From NCBI RefSeq assembly GCF_947503795.1, contig NZ_CANNEZ010000001.1, forward strand, positions 1,541,001-1,605,000: a stretch of DNA of 64,000 nt, written 5' to 3'. Position 1 is the first letter of the stretch. Every line of letters begins with the position of its first letter. The notes below the pieces were generated by a model. That model did not search any database. It had not been told where the DNA came from and saw only the letters and a list, made by a program, of their open reading frames with translations. The position numbers were made by a program, and so were the translations under genes. Origin of the DNA: an uncultured Jannaschia sp. (GTDB lineage: Bacteria > Pseudomonadota > Alphaproteobacteria > Rhodobacterales > Rhodobacteraceae). Positions 24,735 through 33,943 of the stretch are shown piece by piece.

Positions 24735-25700
24735 ATGACCACGGGGTTCATCGGATTGGGCAATGTCGGCGGCAAGCTGGCGGGGAGCCTGCTGCGCAAC
24801 GGCCATTCCTTGCAGGTGCACGATCTCGACGCGACTCTTGTGGCGGACTTCGTCGCGCGGGGCGGGGCCCCCGGCGGCTCTCCCGCCGAAATGGTGCGAA
24901 CCTGCGACGTGATCATCACGTGCCTGCCCTCGCCTGCCGCCTCGGCTGCCGTCGTGGCCGAGATGCTCCCCGAGATGGGGCCGGGAAAGACCTGGATCGA
25001 GATGTCCACGACCGATGCCGACGAGATCCTGCGGCTCGGCGCCGCGGTGCAAGCGACCGGCGCCACGGCGGTGGAATGTCCCGTCTCCGGCGGCTGTCAC
25101 CGGGCAGATACCGGCAACATCTCGATCTTCGCCGGCGGGCCGCGCCGTGCTGTCGAGGCGGTCATGCCGCTCCTGAAGCATCTCGGGCGGCGCATTCTCC
25201 ATACCGGCGAGCTCGGCACCGCCTCGAAGCTCAAGGTCATGACGAATTACCTCGCCACCGTGCATCTCGTGGCCTTGTGCGAGGCGCTGACGACGATGAA
25301 GGCCGCGGGGCTGGACCTGGCCACGACCTATGAGGCGATCCGGATCAGCTCGGGCACGTCCTTCGTCCACGAGACCGAGAGCCAGCTCATCCTCTCGGGA
25401 TCACGGGACGTGAACTTCACGATGGACCTGATCATGAAGGATATCGGTCTGTTCCAGAAGCTTGCCGAAGAGGGCGACGTGCCCTTGGAGATCTCGCCGC
25501 TGCTGATCGACATCATGGCCGATGGCCAGCGGCGCTACGGCAACCGCGCGCAATCGGACCGGATCATCGAACGGCTCGAAGACGCCACGGGACTGAAGAT
25601 CCTCGCCGACGGCTTTCCGCAGGCTCTTATCGACGACGAGCCGGAGGAAGAAGGCTATGAAATCCAGCGCCGGCAGGCTGTGGCGGCGGCTCAGGTATGA
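24735..25700 (+). CDS. 3-hydroxyisobutyrate dehydrogenase-like oxidoreductase
   Basis: This 321-residue NAD(P)-dependent beta-hydroxyacid dehydrogenase has TGFIGLGNVGGKLAGSL (Rossmann motif at the N-terminus), CPVSGG (substrate loop) and ASKLKVMTNYL (catalytic lysine and asparagine). ATG 24735 follows a GGGAGAG ribosome site. It lies 63 bp after the aldolase and ends the LysR-controlled operon. The acidic tail (DDEPEEEGYE) is slightly longer than usual. Confidence 0.92.
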   Translation: MTTGFIGLGNVGGKLAGSLLRNGHSLQVHDLDATLVADFVARGGAPGGSPAEMVRTCDVIITCLPSPAASAAVVAEMLPEMGPGKTWIEMSTTDADEILRLGAAVQATGATAVECPVSGGCHRADTGNISIFAGGPRRAVEAVMPLLKHLGRRILHTGELGTASKLKVMTNYLATVHLVALCEALTTMKAAGLDLATTYEAIRISSGTSFVHETESQLILSGSRDVNFTMDLIMKDIGLFQKLAEEGDVPLEISPLLIDIMADGQRRYGNRAQSDRIIERLEDATGLKILADGFPQALIDDEPEEEGYEIQRRQAVAAAQV

Positions 25701-26288
25701 GGCCCGACAAGCGGAACCTGTAACTCTCAGGCCGCTGGGCCGATGCGTCGGACCGCGACCCCAAGCCGAGCAGCGATCCGTCTGGGAGTGGCGCATTCGC
25801 GACCGCGCTCCGGCCCCAGAGGCGAACTTGGCCGATCTGCTGGCTTGGGCATGGCTGCGCCCCGGCGCACGGCGGCGGGGTGCGGCGGCGCTGCGGCCGT
25901 GTCGTCAGGTGGACCGCTCGGGCCGCGGCAGCCATGCCGCGCGCTGCAACCTCGCCCCCGCCCGCGTGCATCCGGAGCGGGCGCGCGAGGCCGCCGCGCA
26001 AGAGGGGCTTGCCGCGTTGGAGTTGAGCGCGGCGCAGGCGATCGATGACCTGGACCGCAAGGACATGAGGGTCGGTTCCCAGCCCAGTAACGATGCGGCC
26101 GCGTGGCGTCATGTTGTTAACCACAAGAGACGCTGCTTCGGCAGAACCTCTCCGCAGCAGAGCGAGGAACGGCGCATGCTCCCTTGGGGTCGATGGCCTC
26201 TTAAGCCGAGACATACGATCTGACGCATGGCTCCGGCCGGGCCACGTCACGCTGCGCTCCGTCCGGCGCGCCACATACGACGGCGCGC
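25701..26288. other. Long gap with a possible degraded regulator remnant
   Basis: No intact gene is supported. A minus-strand frame at about 26220-26110 reads REHAPFLALLRRGSAEAASL, which resembles the last helices of a GntR/FCD regulator (E-H-x-x-I/F-x-A-L-x-x-G-x-A-E-A-A). No matching helix-turn-helix could be traced in the rest. It could be a decayed regulator or coincidence. Confidence 0.3.
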
Positions 26289-27329
26289 CTAGATGATCTC
26301 GTCCTCGTCGAACATCGGATCGTCCGCGATCTGCGAAGAATGGTCGTCGATTGCCTGCTCGGCTTGAGAAACGGAGCCGATCCGGCCGAGGTGAAACACC
26401 GAATCCCCTTCGTTGACGACCGGCATGACCGCGCGTCCGACGATGATGCCGTCGAAGGGTGCAACGATGTCGAGTTCACGTTCGCCGAACGGGTCGGCGA
26501 CCGAACCCAGCACGTCCCCCGCGGCGACCGAGGCGCCATCCGAGCGGAAGGCGCGGAACAATCCGCCGGAGGGCGCGCGCAGCCACTTGCTCGAACGGCA
26601 GAACTGCGACGGCGCGCGCACGGAGGCCACGCCGCGGGCGGGGATCATGTCGAGCGCGTGCAGCACGCGCAGGATGCCCACGAGACCGGAGCGCACCGAG
26701 AACTCGTCGAAGCGCAGCCCCTCGCCCGCTTCGTAGAGCAGCACATCGATCCCGAGATCGCGAGCGGCCCCCCGCAGCGAGCCCTCGCGGATGGCGGATT
26801 CCATGACGATCGGCGCCCCGAACGTCTCCGCCAGGCGGAGCGCGGCAGGCGCGCCGGGAGAGACCCGCGTCTGGGGGTAATTGGTCCGGTGGATCGCGGC
26901 GGAATGGAGGTCGATCCCGAGATCGCTCCGCGCGACCACCTCGGTGAGGAAGATATTCGCGAGGCGGGCCGCCAGCGAACCGCCGCCGGAGCCGGGGAAG
27001 GACCGGTTCAGGTCGCGGCGGTCCGGAAGATAGCGCGAGCGGTTGGTGAAGCCGAAGGCATTCACGATCGGCACGGCGACCAGCGTGCCCCGCAGACGTC
27101 TGAGACCCGGCGCGCGCAGAAGGCGGCGGATGATCTCGATCCCGATCACCTCGTCGCCGTGGATGCCGCCGCTAACGAAGACGCGCGGGCCATCGGCACG
27201 GCCGTGGACGACATGGGCGGCCATCGTGACGGGCGTATGATCGGACAGGATGCTGACCGGCAACTCGACCATTCTACGGGTGCCGGGCGCGACGTGCTCC
27301 CCGCCGATCTCGAACGCCTCTCGCGGCAC
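26289..27329 (-). CDS. Succinylglutamate desuccinylase/aspartoacylase family protein
   Basis: A 346-residue zinc hydrolase of the AstE/AspA (M14-like) family. Metal ligands are visible in SGGIHGDEVIGIE (H-x-x-E) and GIDLHSAA (H); RDLNRSFPG is the substrate arginine region. The C-terminal part forms a beta-barrel extension (VAPFDGIIVGRAVMPVVNEG). The GTG start overlaps the rimK stop (TAGTG). It is the third gene of a RimB-like/RimK/AstE-like operon. It probably removes an acyl or aminoacyl group made by the RimK ligase, which is inference. Confidence 0.9.
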   Translation of the reverse strand: MPREAFEIGGEHVAPGTRRMVELPVSILSDHTPVTMAAHVVHGRADGPRVFVSGGIHGDEVIGIEIIRRLLRAPGLRRLRGTLVAVPIVNAFGFTNRSRYLPDRRDLNRSFPGSGGGSLAARLANIFLTEVVARSDLGIDLHSAAIHRTNYPQTRVSPGAPAALRLAETFGAPIVMESAIREGSLRGAARDLGIDVLLYEAGEGLRFDEFSVRSGLVGILRVLHALDMIPARGVASVRAPSQFCRSSKWLRAPSGGLFRAFRSDGASVAAGDVLGSVADPFGERELDIVAPFDGIIVGRAVMPVVNEGDSVFHLGRIGSVSQAEQAIDDHSSQIADDPMFDEDEII

Positions 27330-28234
27330 TAGCCCTTCCCGCGGGTCTTCGTGGCGCCGGGTTTGGCGTTCTTCTCGATATGTTCGATCATCTTGCCGGC
27401 CACGTCGAGGCCCGTTGCCTTCTCGATCCCTTCGAGACCTGGCGACGAATTGACCTCCATCACGACGGGTCCGTGATTGGCGCGCAGCATGTCGACGCCG
27501 CAGGCATTGAGACCCATCGCCTTGGCGGCCCGAACCGCCGTAGACCGCTCCTCCGGCGAGAGTTTGATCACATCGGCCGATCCACCGCGATGGAGGTTCG
27601 ACCGGAACTCGCCCTCGGCGCCCGTCCGCTTCATGGCAGCCACGACCTTTCCGCCGATGACGAGCGCACGGATATCGGTGCCGCCCGCCTCCTTGATGAA
27701 CTCCTGCACGAGGATGTTGGTGTTGGTCGCGCGGAAGGCTTCGATTACCGATTTCGCCGACCGGTCGGTGTCCGCCAGCACTACGCCGAGGCCCTGCGTC
27801 CCTTCCAGAAGCTTGATGACCACCGGCGTGCCGCCCGCCAACTCCACCACCTCCTCGGCGACCTTCGGGTCGTGGGCGAAGGTCGTGACTGGCAGCCCGA
27901 TCCCGTCCCGCGCGAGCAGCTGCATCGAGCGCAGCTTGTCGCGGCTCCGGCCGATCCCCACGCTCTCGTTGAGCGGGTAGACCCCCATCATCTCGAACTG
28001 GCGCAACACGGCCAGCCCGTAGAACGTCACCGAGGCGCCGATCCGCGGAATGACCGCGTCGAAGCCTTCGAGCCGTTCGCCGTTGTAGTAGATCTCGGGC
28101 CGCCGGGAGGCGATATTCATGTAGCAGCGCAGCGTGTTGACGACATGGATCTCGTGGCCACGCGCCTCGGCGGCCTCGACGATGCGCCTGTGGGAGTAGA
28201 GGTTCGCGTTGCGGCAGAGCAGTGCTATTTTCAT
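27329..28234 (-). CDS. rimK: RimK family ATP-grasp ligase
   Basis: This 301-residue protein begins [20 protein letters not shown], followed by [14 protein letters not shown] and an ATP-grasp domain ([46 protein letters not shown]). RimK adds glutamates to the C-terminus of ribosomal protein S6 or makes poly-glutamate. It overlaps the upstream protease gene by 4 bp. The C-terminal basic tail ([11 protein letters not shown]) is as in other RimK proteins. Confidence 0.93.
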   Translation of the reverse strand: MKIALLCRNANLYSHRRIVEAAEARGHEIHVVNTLRCYMNIASRRPEIYYNGERLEGFDAVIPRIGASVTFYGLAVLRQFEMMGVYPLNESVGIGRSRDKLRSMQLLARDGIGLPVTTFAHDPKVAEEVVELAGGTPVVIKLLEGTQGLGVVLADTDRSAKSVIEAFRATNTNILVQEFIKEAGGTDIRALVIGGKVVAAMKRTGAEGEFRSNLHRGGSADVIKLSPEERSTAVRAAKAMGLNACGVDMLRANHGPVVMEVNSSPGLEGIEKATGLDVAGKMIEHIEKNAKPGATKTRGKG

Positions 28235-28695
28235 GGGGACGTCCTCTCGTGATGTCCCCGTTCCGCGAGGTCGGTCTTGGGCAGTTCCGTCAGGTTCCGA
28301 CCGCCGGGATCGACGAGCACCGAGCGGTTTCGCAGCGCCGTGCGGCCCACGATCATCCGGAACGTCATATCCGTCCGTTCTGTCAGGCTGAGGTCGATCC
28401 TCCAGGCCCGTCGCGCGATCGCGAAGCGGGTCCTGATGATGTAGCGCATTTCGGGCACGCCGGAGGTGTTCTTGATGTTGCGCTGATCGTGGATGGGACA
28501 CTCGACGTCGATGTCCCTCGTGTCGTCGTCGAAGCGGCTGTGGAACCGGACCCATGGGATGCCGTCCCGGTCGAAAGGCACGATATCGGTCGCGTGCAGC
28601 GCGGATGTCCGAGCCCCGGTGTCGATCTTCGCCTTCAGCCCGGTCAGGCCGAGAAGGGGAAGAGAGACGCGCTCCTCCCAGCCGATTGTCAGCAT
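28231..28695 (-). CDS. RimB-like ATP-dependent zinc protease (retropepsin-like)
   Basis: This 154-residue protein has the family signature [16 protein letters not shown] (residues about 20-35; the Asp-Thr-Gly suggests an aspartic-protease-like site), then VRFHSRF and [11 protein letters not shown] 28695 is chosen for its GGAAG ribosome site; an in-frame ATG at 28731 is possible. Together with RimK it resembles the rimB-rimK arrangement of other proteobacteria, where the protease counteracts glutamylation. Confidence 0.85.
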   Translation of the reverse strand: MLTIGWEERVSLPLLGLTGLKAKIDTGARTSALHATDIVPFDRDGIPWVRFHSRFDDDTRDIDVECPIHDQRNIKNTSGVPEMRYIIRTRFAIARRAWRIDLSLTERTDMTFRMIVGRTALRNRSVLVDPGGRNLTELPKTDLAERGHHERTSP

Positions 28696-29110
28696 GTGGA
28701 TCTTCCGTTCCGGCAGATGGAAGGTATTCATGCCCAAGGGCATCGAGGAACGCCAGCGTGTTTCAGGGCGACGCATTCGAGGCGCTCGGGGAGGTTCCGG
28801 CATCATACACGGATCGCAGCCCGTCGCGTCGCGCAATATGGCCTCCGTTCAAGATGGGGTCGAGTTTGCGGAGTGCCCGTCTGTCGCGACCCTGATCCGT
28901 TCGGGATGCCGTTGCGCGGTATCCTCGTCCACCGCGAACCTTTGTTTTCGGCCGCTTCATACCCACTTGCCGCCAAGCTAGTCGGACGGATTTCAAGAGT
29001 AATGGTCCGAACGGCGGCTGCCGGCGATCTCCTGAACATCCGGCCTGCGACCCCATCGACCGAACCCAAGGACCCTAGCGCCGCCTATCCGTTTCCGAGA
29101 CGATGCGACC
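28696..29110. other. Intergenic region between divergent genes, nothing recognised
   Basis: This should hold the promoters of the rimB/rimK operon (minus) and the LysR gene (plus). No clear operator, repeat or RNA gene was seen. Confidence 0.4.
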
Positions 29111-29983
29111 ATGGATCTCAAGCAGCTTCGCATCGTCGTCGTTCTTGCCGAAGAGCTGCACTTCGGTCGTGCCGCCGACCGGCTTCACCTGGCGCAGCCT
29201 GCCCTGTCGGCACGGCTTCGCGCGTTGGAGGAGGATCTTGGCGTCGATCTCTTCGCGCGCAACTCACGCACGGTCGCGTTGACGCGCGCGGGCGAGGCCA
29301 TTCTTCCTGAGGCCCTGGCCGCCCTCGCCCACGCGGATGCCGCGGTCCACGCCGCTCGGGATGCATCGAATACGGGCACGCTTCTCAAGATCGCGGGCAT
29401 CGATTCCGCGACGGCGGGTCTTCTGCCCCAGATCGTCCGGCGGTTCCGCAAGACGCATGATGTCGAGGTCCGCATCGAGGAAATGCTCTCCGCCTCCGCC
29501 CTCTACGCGCTCGAGCATCGCGCCGCCGATCTGGCGTTCTCGCGCAACCCCGGCGACGAGGCGGCCTTCATTGCGCGCCTCGTCCTGCGCGAACCGCTGG
29601 TCTGCATCCTGCCCACGGACGACCCGCTCGCGGGCCAGGACAGCGTCCGCCTGGAGGAGATCGCGCCGCGCCGCCTCGTGCTGCCCACCCGGGCGCATCG
29701 GCCCCTTCTCGCGGCGACGCTCGAGGCGTGGTTCGCCGCGGGCGGGCACACCCTGCGCCTCGCGCAAGCGGCCAACGAGCGGCACATGATCATGGCGATG
29801 GTCGCCGCGGGTCTCGGGCTTTCGATCGCGCCGGCCTGGATCGCGAATTTCGGGGGCGCGGACACCGTCGTGCGACCGATCGAGGGCGCGCCTCGCGTGG
29901 ACACCTACGCGGTCTGGCGTCGCGGGGAGCGGTTCGATCCGCTCGACGCGTTCCTCGCGCATCTGCCGGACGCGGTCGACTGA
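29111..29983 (+). CDS. LysR family transcriptional regulator
   Basis: This 290-residue protein has an N-terminal helix-turn-helix (LHFGRAADRLHLAQPALSAR, residues about 17-36) typical of the CatR/BenM-like branch, and a C-terminal effector domain. It is encoded upstream of, and on the same strand as, the dehalogenase-like hydrolase and the tartrate-type dehydrogenase with a 64-bp gap, so it may regulate them. Confidence 0.92.
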   Translation: MDLKQLRIVVVLAEELHFGRAADRLHLAQPALSARLRALEEDLGVDLFARNSRTVALTRAGEAILPEALAALAHADAAVHAARDASNTGTLLKIAGIDSATAGLLPQIVRRFRKTHDVEVRIEEMLSASALYALEHRAADLAFSRNPGDEAAFIARLVLREPLVCILPTDDPLAGQDSVRLEEIAPRRLVLPTRAHRPLLAATLEAWFAAGGHTLRLAQAANERHMIMAMVAAGLGLSIAPAWIANFGGADTVVRPIEGAPRVDTYAVWRRGERFDPLDAFLAHLPDAVD

Positions 29984-30047
29984 TCGCAATTCCTTCTCGG
30001 TTTTCGCGATTGGACGCCAAGCCGTTGCCGCGATAGCCCGTCGAGGC

Positions 30048-30953
30048 ATGTTTTCCGGCTTCCAACCCTTCGCGATCGAGACCGATACCCCCATGGGCGG
30101 GGCGACGATCCGCGGGCGTCGCGGCGGCTCGGGGCCCCCGCTCCTTCTGTTGCATGGCTATCCCCAGACCGGGGCGATGTGGCACCTCACCGCCCCGGAA
30201 CTGGCCGAGAGATACAGCGTGGTGGTTCCGGACCTGCGTGGCTACGGCAGATCCTCCAAACCGCCGACGACGGCGGACCACGCACCCTATTCCAAGCGCG
30301 AGATGGCGCTCGACATGGTGCAGGTGATGGCGTCCCTCGGCCACGACCGGTTCCACGTCGGCGCACACGACCGCGGGGCGCGGGTCGCGCACCGGATGGC
30401 CGTGGATCACCCCGACGTGGTGCGTTCGCTCGCCCTCCTCGACATCGCGCCCACGCGCGAGATGTATCGCGGGACGACGGAAGGCTTCGCGCGCGCCTAT
30501 TGGCACTGGTTCTTCCTCACGCTGCCCGCGCCCTATCCCGAGACGATGATCGGGGCCGATCCGAAGAAATTCTGGACGCTGAAATGCGGCTCCGGCTGGG
30601 CCAACGGATCGCCGGGGCTGGATCTCTTCGACCCGATGGCCCTCGCCGAATATCTCGACTGCTGGACGCCCGAGACGATCCACGCCTCCTGCGAGGACTA
30701 CCGCGCGGCGGCAACCATCGACATCGCGCATGACGACGCGGACGCAGGCCGACGGGTCGAGGCGCCGACGCGGGTGCTCTGGGGCGAGAATGGCGCGGTC
30801 GGGCGCTTCTTCGATCCGCTCGCCCTCTGGCGGCGCCGTGCCGCACGCGTCGATGGACGCGCCCTGCCCGGCGGCCACTACCTCGCCGAAGAACTGCCGG
30901 GCCCCGTGGCGGCGGCCCTGCACGACCACTTTTCCAACTGTGAGGACCTCTGA
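30048..30953 (+). CDS. Alpha/beta hydrolase, fluoroacetate dehalogenase-like
   Basis: This 301-residue hydrolase matches the residues of fluoroacetate dehalogenase closely: nucleophile D108 with R109 and R112 (HDRGAR), D132, the halide-binding H153/W154 (YWHWFF), Y218 (CEDYRA) and catalytic H277 (GGHYLAEE). Each lies one to three positions from its counterpart in the characterised Rhodopseudomonas enzyme as I remember it. Activity on fluoroacetate or other 2-haloacids is therefore plausible, but the family also contains epoxide hydrolases. It is followed with no gap by the dehydrogenase gene. Confidence 0.88.
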   Translation: MFSGFQPFAIETDTPMGGATIRGRRGGSGPPLLLLHGYPQTGAMWHLTAPELAERYSVVVPDLRGYGRSSKPPTTADHAPYSKREMALDMVQVMASLGHDRFHVGAHDRGARVAHRMAVDHPDVVRSLALLDIAPTREMYRGTTEGFARAYWHWFFLTLPAPYPETMIGADPKKFWTLKCGSGWANGSPGLDLFDPMALAEYLDCWTPETIHASCEDYRAAATIDIAHDDADAGRRVEAPTRVLWGENGAVGRFFDPLALWRRRAARVDGRALPGGHYLAEELPGPVAAALHDHFSNCEDL

Positions 30954-32033
30954 ATGGCCAATTATCGCATCGCGTCCCTACCCGGAGACGGCATTGGCAC
31001 CGAGGTCATTCCCGAAGGCCGCCGCGCCGCCGACGCCGCGATGGCGCAGGTCGGACGCTCCATCGAATGGGTCGATTACGACTGGTCGTGCGAGACCTAT
31101 GCCGCCACGGGTTCGATGATGCCGGAGGACGGCGTCGACCGGATGCGCGACCACGACGCGATCTTCCTCGGGGCCGTCGGTTGGCCCGGCGTGCCCGACC
31201 ACGTCTCGCTCTGGGGGATGCTGATCCCGTTGCGCCGGGAACTCGACCTCTTCGCGAATGTCCGGCCCGTGCGGCTGATGCCGGGTGTGCCGTCGCCGCT
31301 TGCGGGGCGGACGCCGGAGGAGGTGGATTTCGTCGTCGTACGCGAGAACGTCGAGGGGGAGTATTCCTCGATCGGCGGCCGGATCTATGACGGCACCGAG
31401 CATGAAGCGGCCTATCAGCAGGCCGTGTTCACCCGACGGGGCTGCGACCGGATCATGGAATACGCGTTCGAGGTGGCCGCCAAGCGCAAGGCGATGGGGA
31501 AAGGCGGCAAGGTGACGAGCGCCACGAAGTCCAACGGCATCGTCCACACGATGCCGTTCTGGGACGAGCGGTTCGAGGCGGCCAAGGCGCGGCATCCGGG
31601 TGTCGATACGGACCAGTTCCACATCGACATCCTCTGCGCGCGCTTCGTGACCAATCCCGACTGGTTCGACGTGGTCGTCGGCTCGAACCTCTTCGGCGAC
31701 ATCCTGAGCGACCTGGGGCCGGCGGTCGCAGGCTCCATCGGCATCGCGCCGGCAGCGAACCTCGATCCCTCCGGTCGGAGCCCTTCGATGTTCGAGCCGG
31801 TGCACGGGTCGGCCCCGGACATCGCCGGCAAAGGCATCGCCAACCCGATCGCCGCCGTCTGGACGGCCGCGATGATGCTCGAGCATCTCGGCGAGAGCGA
31901 GGCTGCGGGCCTGATCGAGAGCGCGATGGAATCCACGCTGACCGATGACGCGGCCCGCACGCCCGATCTCGGAGGCACGGCCTCCACGCGGGCGGCCGGA
32001 GACGCCGTCGTGAAGGCGATCGAAGGATCCTGA
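30954..32033 (+). CDS. Tartrate dehydrogenase/decarboxylase-like (isopropylmalate dehydrogenase family)
   Basis: This 359-residue NAD-dependent, metal-dependent beta-decarboxylating dehydrogenase has IASLPGDGIGTEV, VRENVEGEYSSIGGR, the catalytic lysine/Asp region (SATKSNGIVH, VVGSNLFGDILSD) and FEPVHGSAPDIAGK. The sequence pattern GAVGWPGVPDHVSLWG is typical of tartrate dehydrogenase rather than LeuB. Its ATG directly follows the upstream stop. Pairing with a dehalogenase-like hydrolase suggests handling of hydroxy-acids released by hydrolysis; this is inference. Confidence 0.9.
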   Translation: MANYRIASLPGDGIGTEVIPEGRRAADAAMAQVGRSIEWVDYDWSCETYAATGSMMPEDGVDRMRDHDAIFLGAVGWPGVPDHVSLWGMLIPLRRELDLFANVRPVRLMPGVPSPLAGRTPEEVDFVVVRENVEGEYSSIGGRIYDGTEHEAAYQQAVFTRRGCDRIMEYAFEVAAKRKAMGKGGKVTSATKSNGIVHTMPFWDERFEAAKARHPGVDTDQFHIDILCARFVTNPDWFDVVVGSNLFGDILSDLGPAVAGSIGIAPAANLDPSGRSPSMFEPVHGSAPDIAGKGIANPIAAVWTAAMMLEHLGESEAAGLIESAMESTLTDDAARTPDLGGTASTRAAGDAVVKAIEGS

Positions 32034-32127
32034 CGGCGTTTCGCGGTGCTGGACTTGGGTGCTCTCCCCCGAAGCAGGGCTGTCCCCGCGCGAAGCGCTC
32101 GTGTCGGCGACGGTCGCGAAGCGCCGC

Positions 32128-32739
32128 TCACCGGAGATCCACAGCTCCCGCGAGAAGACCGAGCAACGCATCGCCCAGAACCACGCCGGTGACCACGAGG
32201 GCCGCGGCCCCGGCCACGCCCGCGATCACGAAAGCCCCATCCCGCTGGACGAGACCCCAGGCGAGCGTCAGCAGAAGCAGCGCGGGCAATGCGTTCATGA
32301 ACGGGATCGGGAGAAACAGCAGCAGCGACAGCAGAAGGCAAAGCACGCCGACCGGACGTTCGCGACCGGCGATCGCGGCGAGCCGCGGACGGGTAAGGGC
32401 TTCGGCACGGCGCAGGACGGGAGCGCCGACACGCGCGGTCGCGTCCAGCAACCTGCCCGGCACCGCCATGCGCAAGAGCCGGTCGGGCAGGCGCCCGTGC
32501 TCGCCATAGACCGCGAGGTGACCGGTCACGATGACCAACGGCACGCCGAGGATGGCACCGGCGCTCGGGATAGGAAGCGGCAGCGCCTCCGGCAGGGCAA
32601 GCAGCAGGATCGCGATCCCGTGCGCGCGACTGCCCGCAAGGGACAGCACCTCGCCCAGACGAACGTCTTCGCCCGCGCCATTGCGGGCCGCCAGCGCGGC
32701 GAGCACGCCGTGCAGGGGAAGCGGATCCGACTGTTCCAT
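32128..32739 (-). CDS. ExoD family membrane protein
   Basis: This 203-residue inner-membrane protein has the exopolysaccharide synthesis ExoD pattern: GEVLSLAGSRAHGIAILLLA, LPEALPLPIPSAGAILGVPL, then several hydrophobic helices. ATG 32739 gives the normal family N-terminus. ExoD is linked to exopolysaccharide production and alkali tolerance in rhizobia; the mechanism is unknown. Confidence 0.88.
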   Translation of the reverse strand: MEQSDPLPLHGVLAALAARNGAGEDVRLGEVLSLAGSRAHGIAILLLALPEALPLPIPSAGAILGVPLVIVTGHLAVYGEHGRLPDRLLRMAVPGRLLDATARVGAPVLRRAEALTRPRLAAIAGRERPVGVLCLLLSLLLFLPIPFMNALPALLLLTLAWGLVQRDGAFVIAGVAGAAALVVTGVVLGDALLGLLAGAVDLR

Positions 32740-32795
32740 GTCCGCGCAGGATAGACGGCGCAGATCCGGCCACAAGGCGACGCGACCGCCGCGGC

Positions 32796-33821
32796 CTAGA
32801 TCCGGAGCACGGTCCTGCCCTCGATCTCGCCGCGCCGCATGCGGTCGAAGATCATGTTGATGTCGTCGAGCGCGCCCCAGTCGAACCGGGTCTCGACCTT
32901 GCCCTCGCCAGCCAGCGCAAGCGCCTCGGCCAGATCGACGCGCGTGCCCACAATGGAGCCCCGGATGGTCAGCCGCTTGAGGACGACCTCGAAGATCGGC
33001 AGCGGAAACGAGCCCGGCGGAATTCCGACGAGCGCCAGCGTCCCGCGCTTGCGCAACATGCCGACGGCCTGCGCGAACGCGGGCTCGGACGGCGCCGTCA
33101 CGAGCGCCCCGTGCACCCCGCCGAGATGGGTCGCGATTTCGGCGACCGGGTCGACGCGGCTGGCGTCGATGGTCTCGTCCGCCCCGAGATCGCGGGCGAG
33201 CGCGAGCTTGTCTTCCGCGATGTCGACCGCGACGACATGCATCCCCATGGCCTTGGCATACTGCACCGCCATGTGCCCCAGCCCGCCGATCCCGCTGATG
33301 GCGACCCACTGGCCGGGGCGGACCTCGGTCTCCTTGAGACCCTTGTAGACCGTCACCCCGGCGCAAAGGACGGGTGAGGCCGGCCCCCAGTCCAGTGCCC
33401 CCGGGATGATGCCGACATAATCCGCGTCCGCCGCCACGTAGTCGGCATAGGCGCCGTCCACCGTATACCCCGTCATGGTCTGGCTGTCGCAAAGCGTCTC
33501 CCAACCGCCGGCGCAATGCTCGCACCGGCCGCAGGCGGTATGGAGCCACGGCACGCCGACCCGGTCGCCTTCCTTGAGATGGGTGACGCCCGGCCCGATG
33601 CGGGCGACTTCGCCCACGCCCTCGTGGCCCGGGATGAACGGTACGCCCGGCTTGACCGGCCAGTCCCCCTCGGCCGCGTGCAGGTCCGTATGGCAGACGC
33701 CCGACGCACGGACGCGCACGAGCACCTCGCCGGGCCCGATCTCTGGGACGGGCACCTCGCGAATGTCGAGCGGCTGGCCCAGTTCCGTCACAACGGCGGC
33801 CTTCATCGTCTTTTCCATCAT
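32796..33821 (-). CDS. Zinc-dependent alcohol dehydrogenase (AdhP/AdhA type)
   Basis: A 341-residue MDR-family enzyme. Catalytic zinc ligands lie in GVCHTDLH and GHEGVGEV; the structural zinc cysteines in CGRCEHCAGGWETLC; the NAD-binding motif is SGIGGLGHMAVQYAKAMG. It should interconvert ethanol-like alcohols and aldehydes, useful for fermentative redox balance. A TTGAC-N4-GTCAA palindrome is centred about 62 bp upstream of its ATG, between it and the divergent P-type ATPase, so oxygen- or NO-linked Crp/Fnr control is likely. Confidence 0.94.
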   Translation of the reverse strand: MMEKTMKAAVVTELGQPLDIREVPVPEIGPGEVLVRVRASGVCHTDLHAAEGDWPVKPGVPFIPGHEGVGEVARIGPGVTHLKEGDRVGVPWLHTACGRCEHCAGGWETLCDSQTMTGYTVDGAYADYVAADADYVGIIPGALDWGPASPVLCAGVTVYKGLKETEVRPGQWVAISGIGGLGHMAVQYAKAMGMHVVAVDIAEDKLALARDLGADETIDASRVDPVAEIATHLGGVHGALVTAPSEPAFAQAVGMLRKRGTLALVGIPPGSFPLPIFEVVLKRLTIRGSIVGTRVDLAEALALAGEGKVETRFDWGALDDINMIFDRMRRGEIEGRTVLRI

Positions 33822-33876
33822 GTCGCTCCGTCAGAAAGGTTCGACGGCACACTGAACCGCGCGATCGCCCGTCGCC

Positions 33877-33890
33877 TTGACGGGGGTCAA
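33877..33890. promoter_or_regulatory. Crp/Fnr-type box TTGACGGGGGTCAA (divergent adh / P-type ATPase)
   Basis: Palindrome TTGA-N6-TCAA centred at 33883.5. If used at the class II position (-41.5), transcription would begin near 33842 towards adh and near 33925 towards the ATPase, leaving leaders of about 20 nt on both sides. It matches the FixK/DNR/Fnr consensus. Confidence 0.75.
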
Positions 33891-33943
33891 GGCTCGCCCG
33901 CGACGAACGGGTGACACCGGGGCGAAGCTGCGCGGGAACCGAG

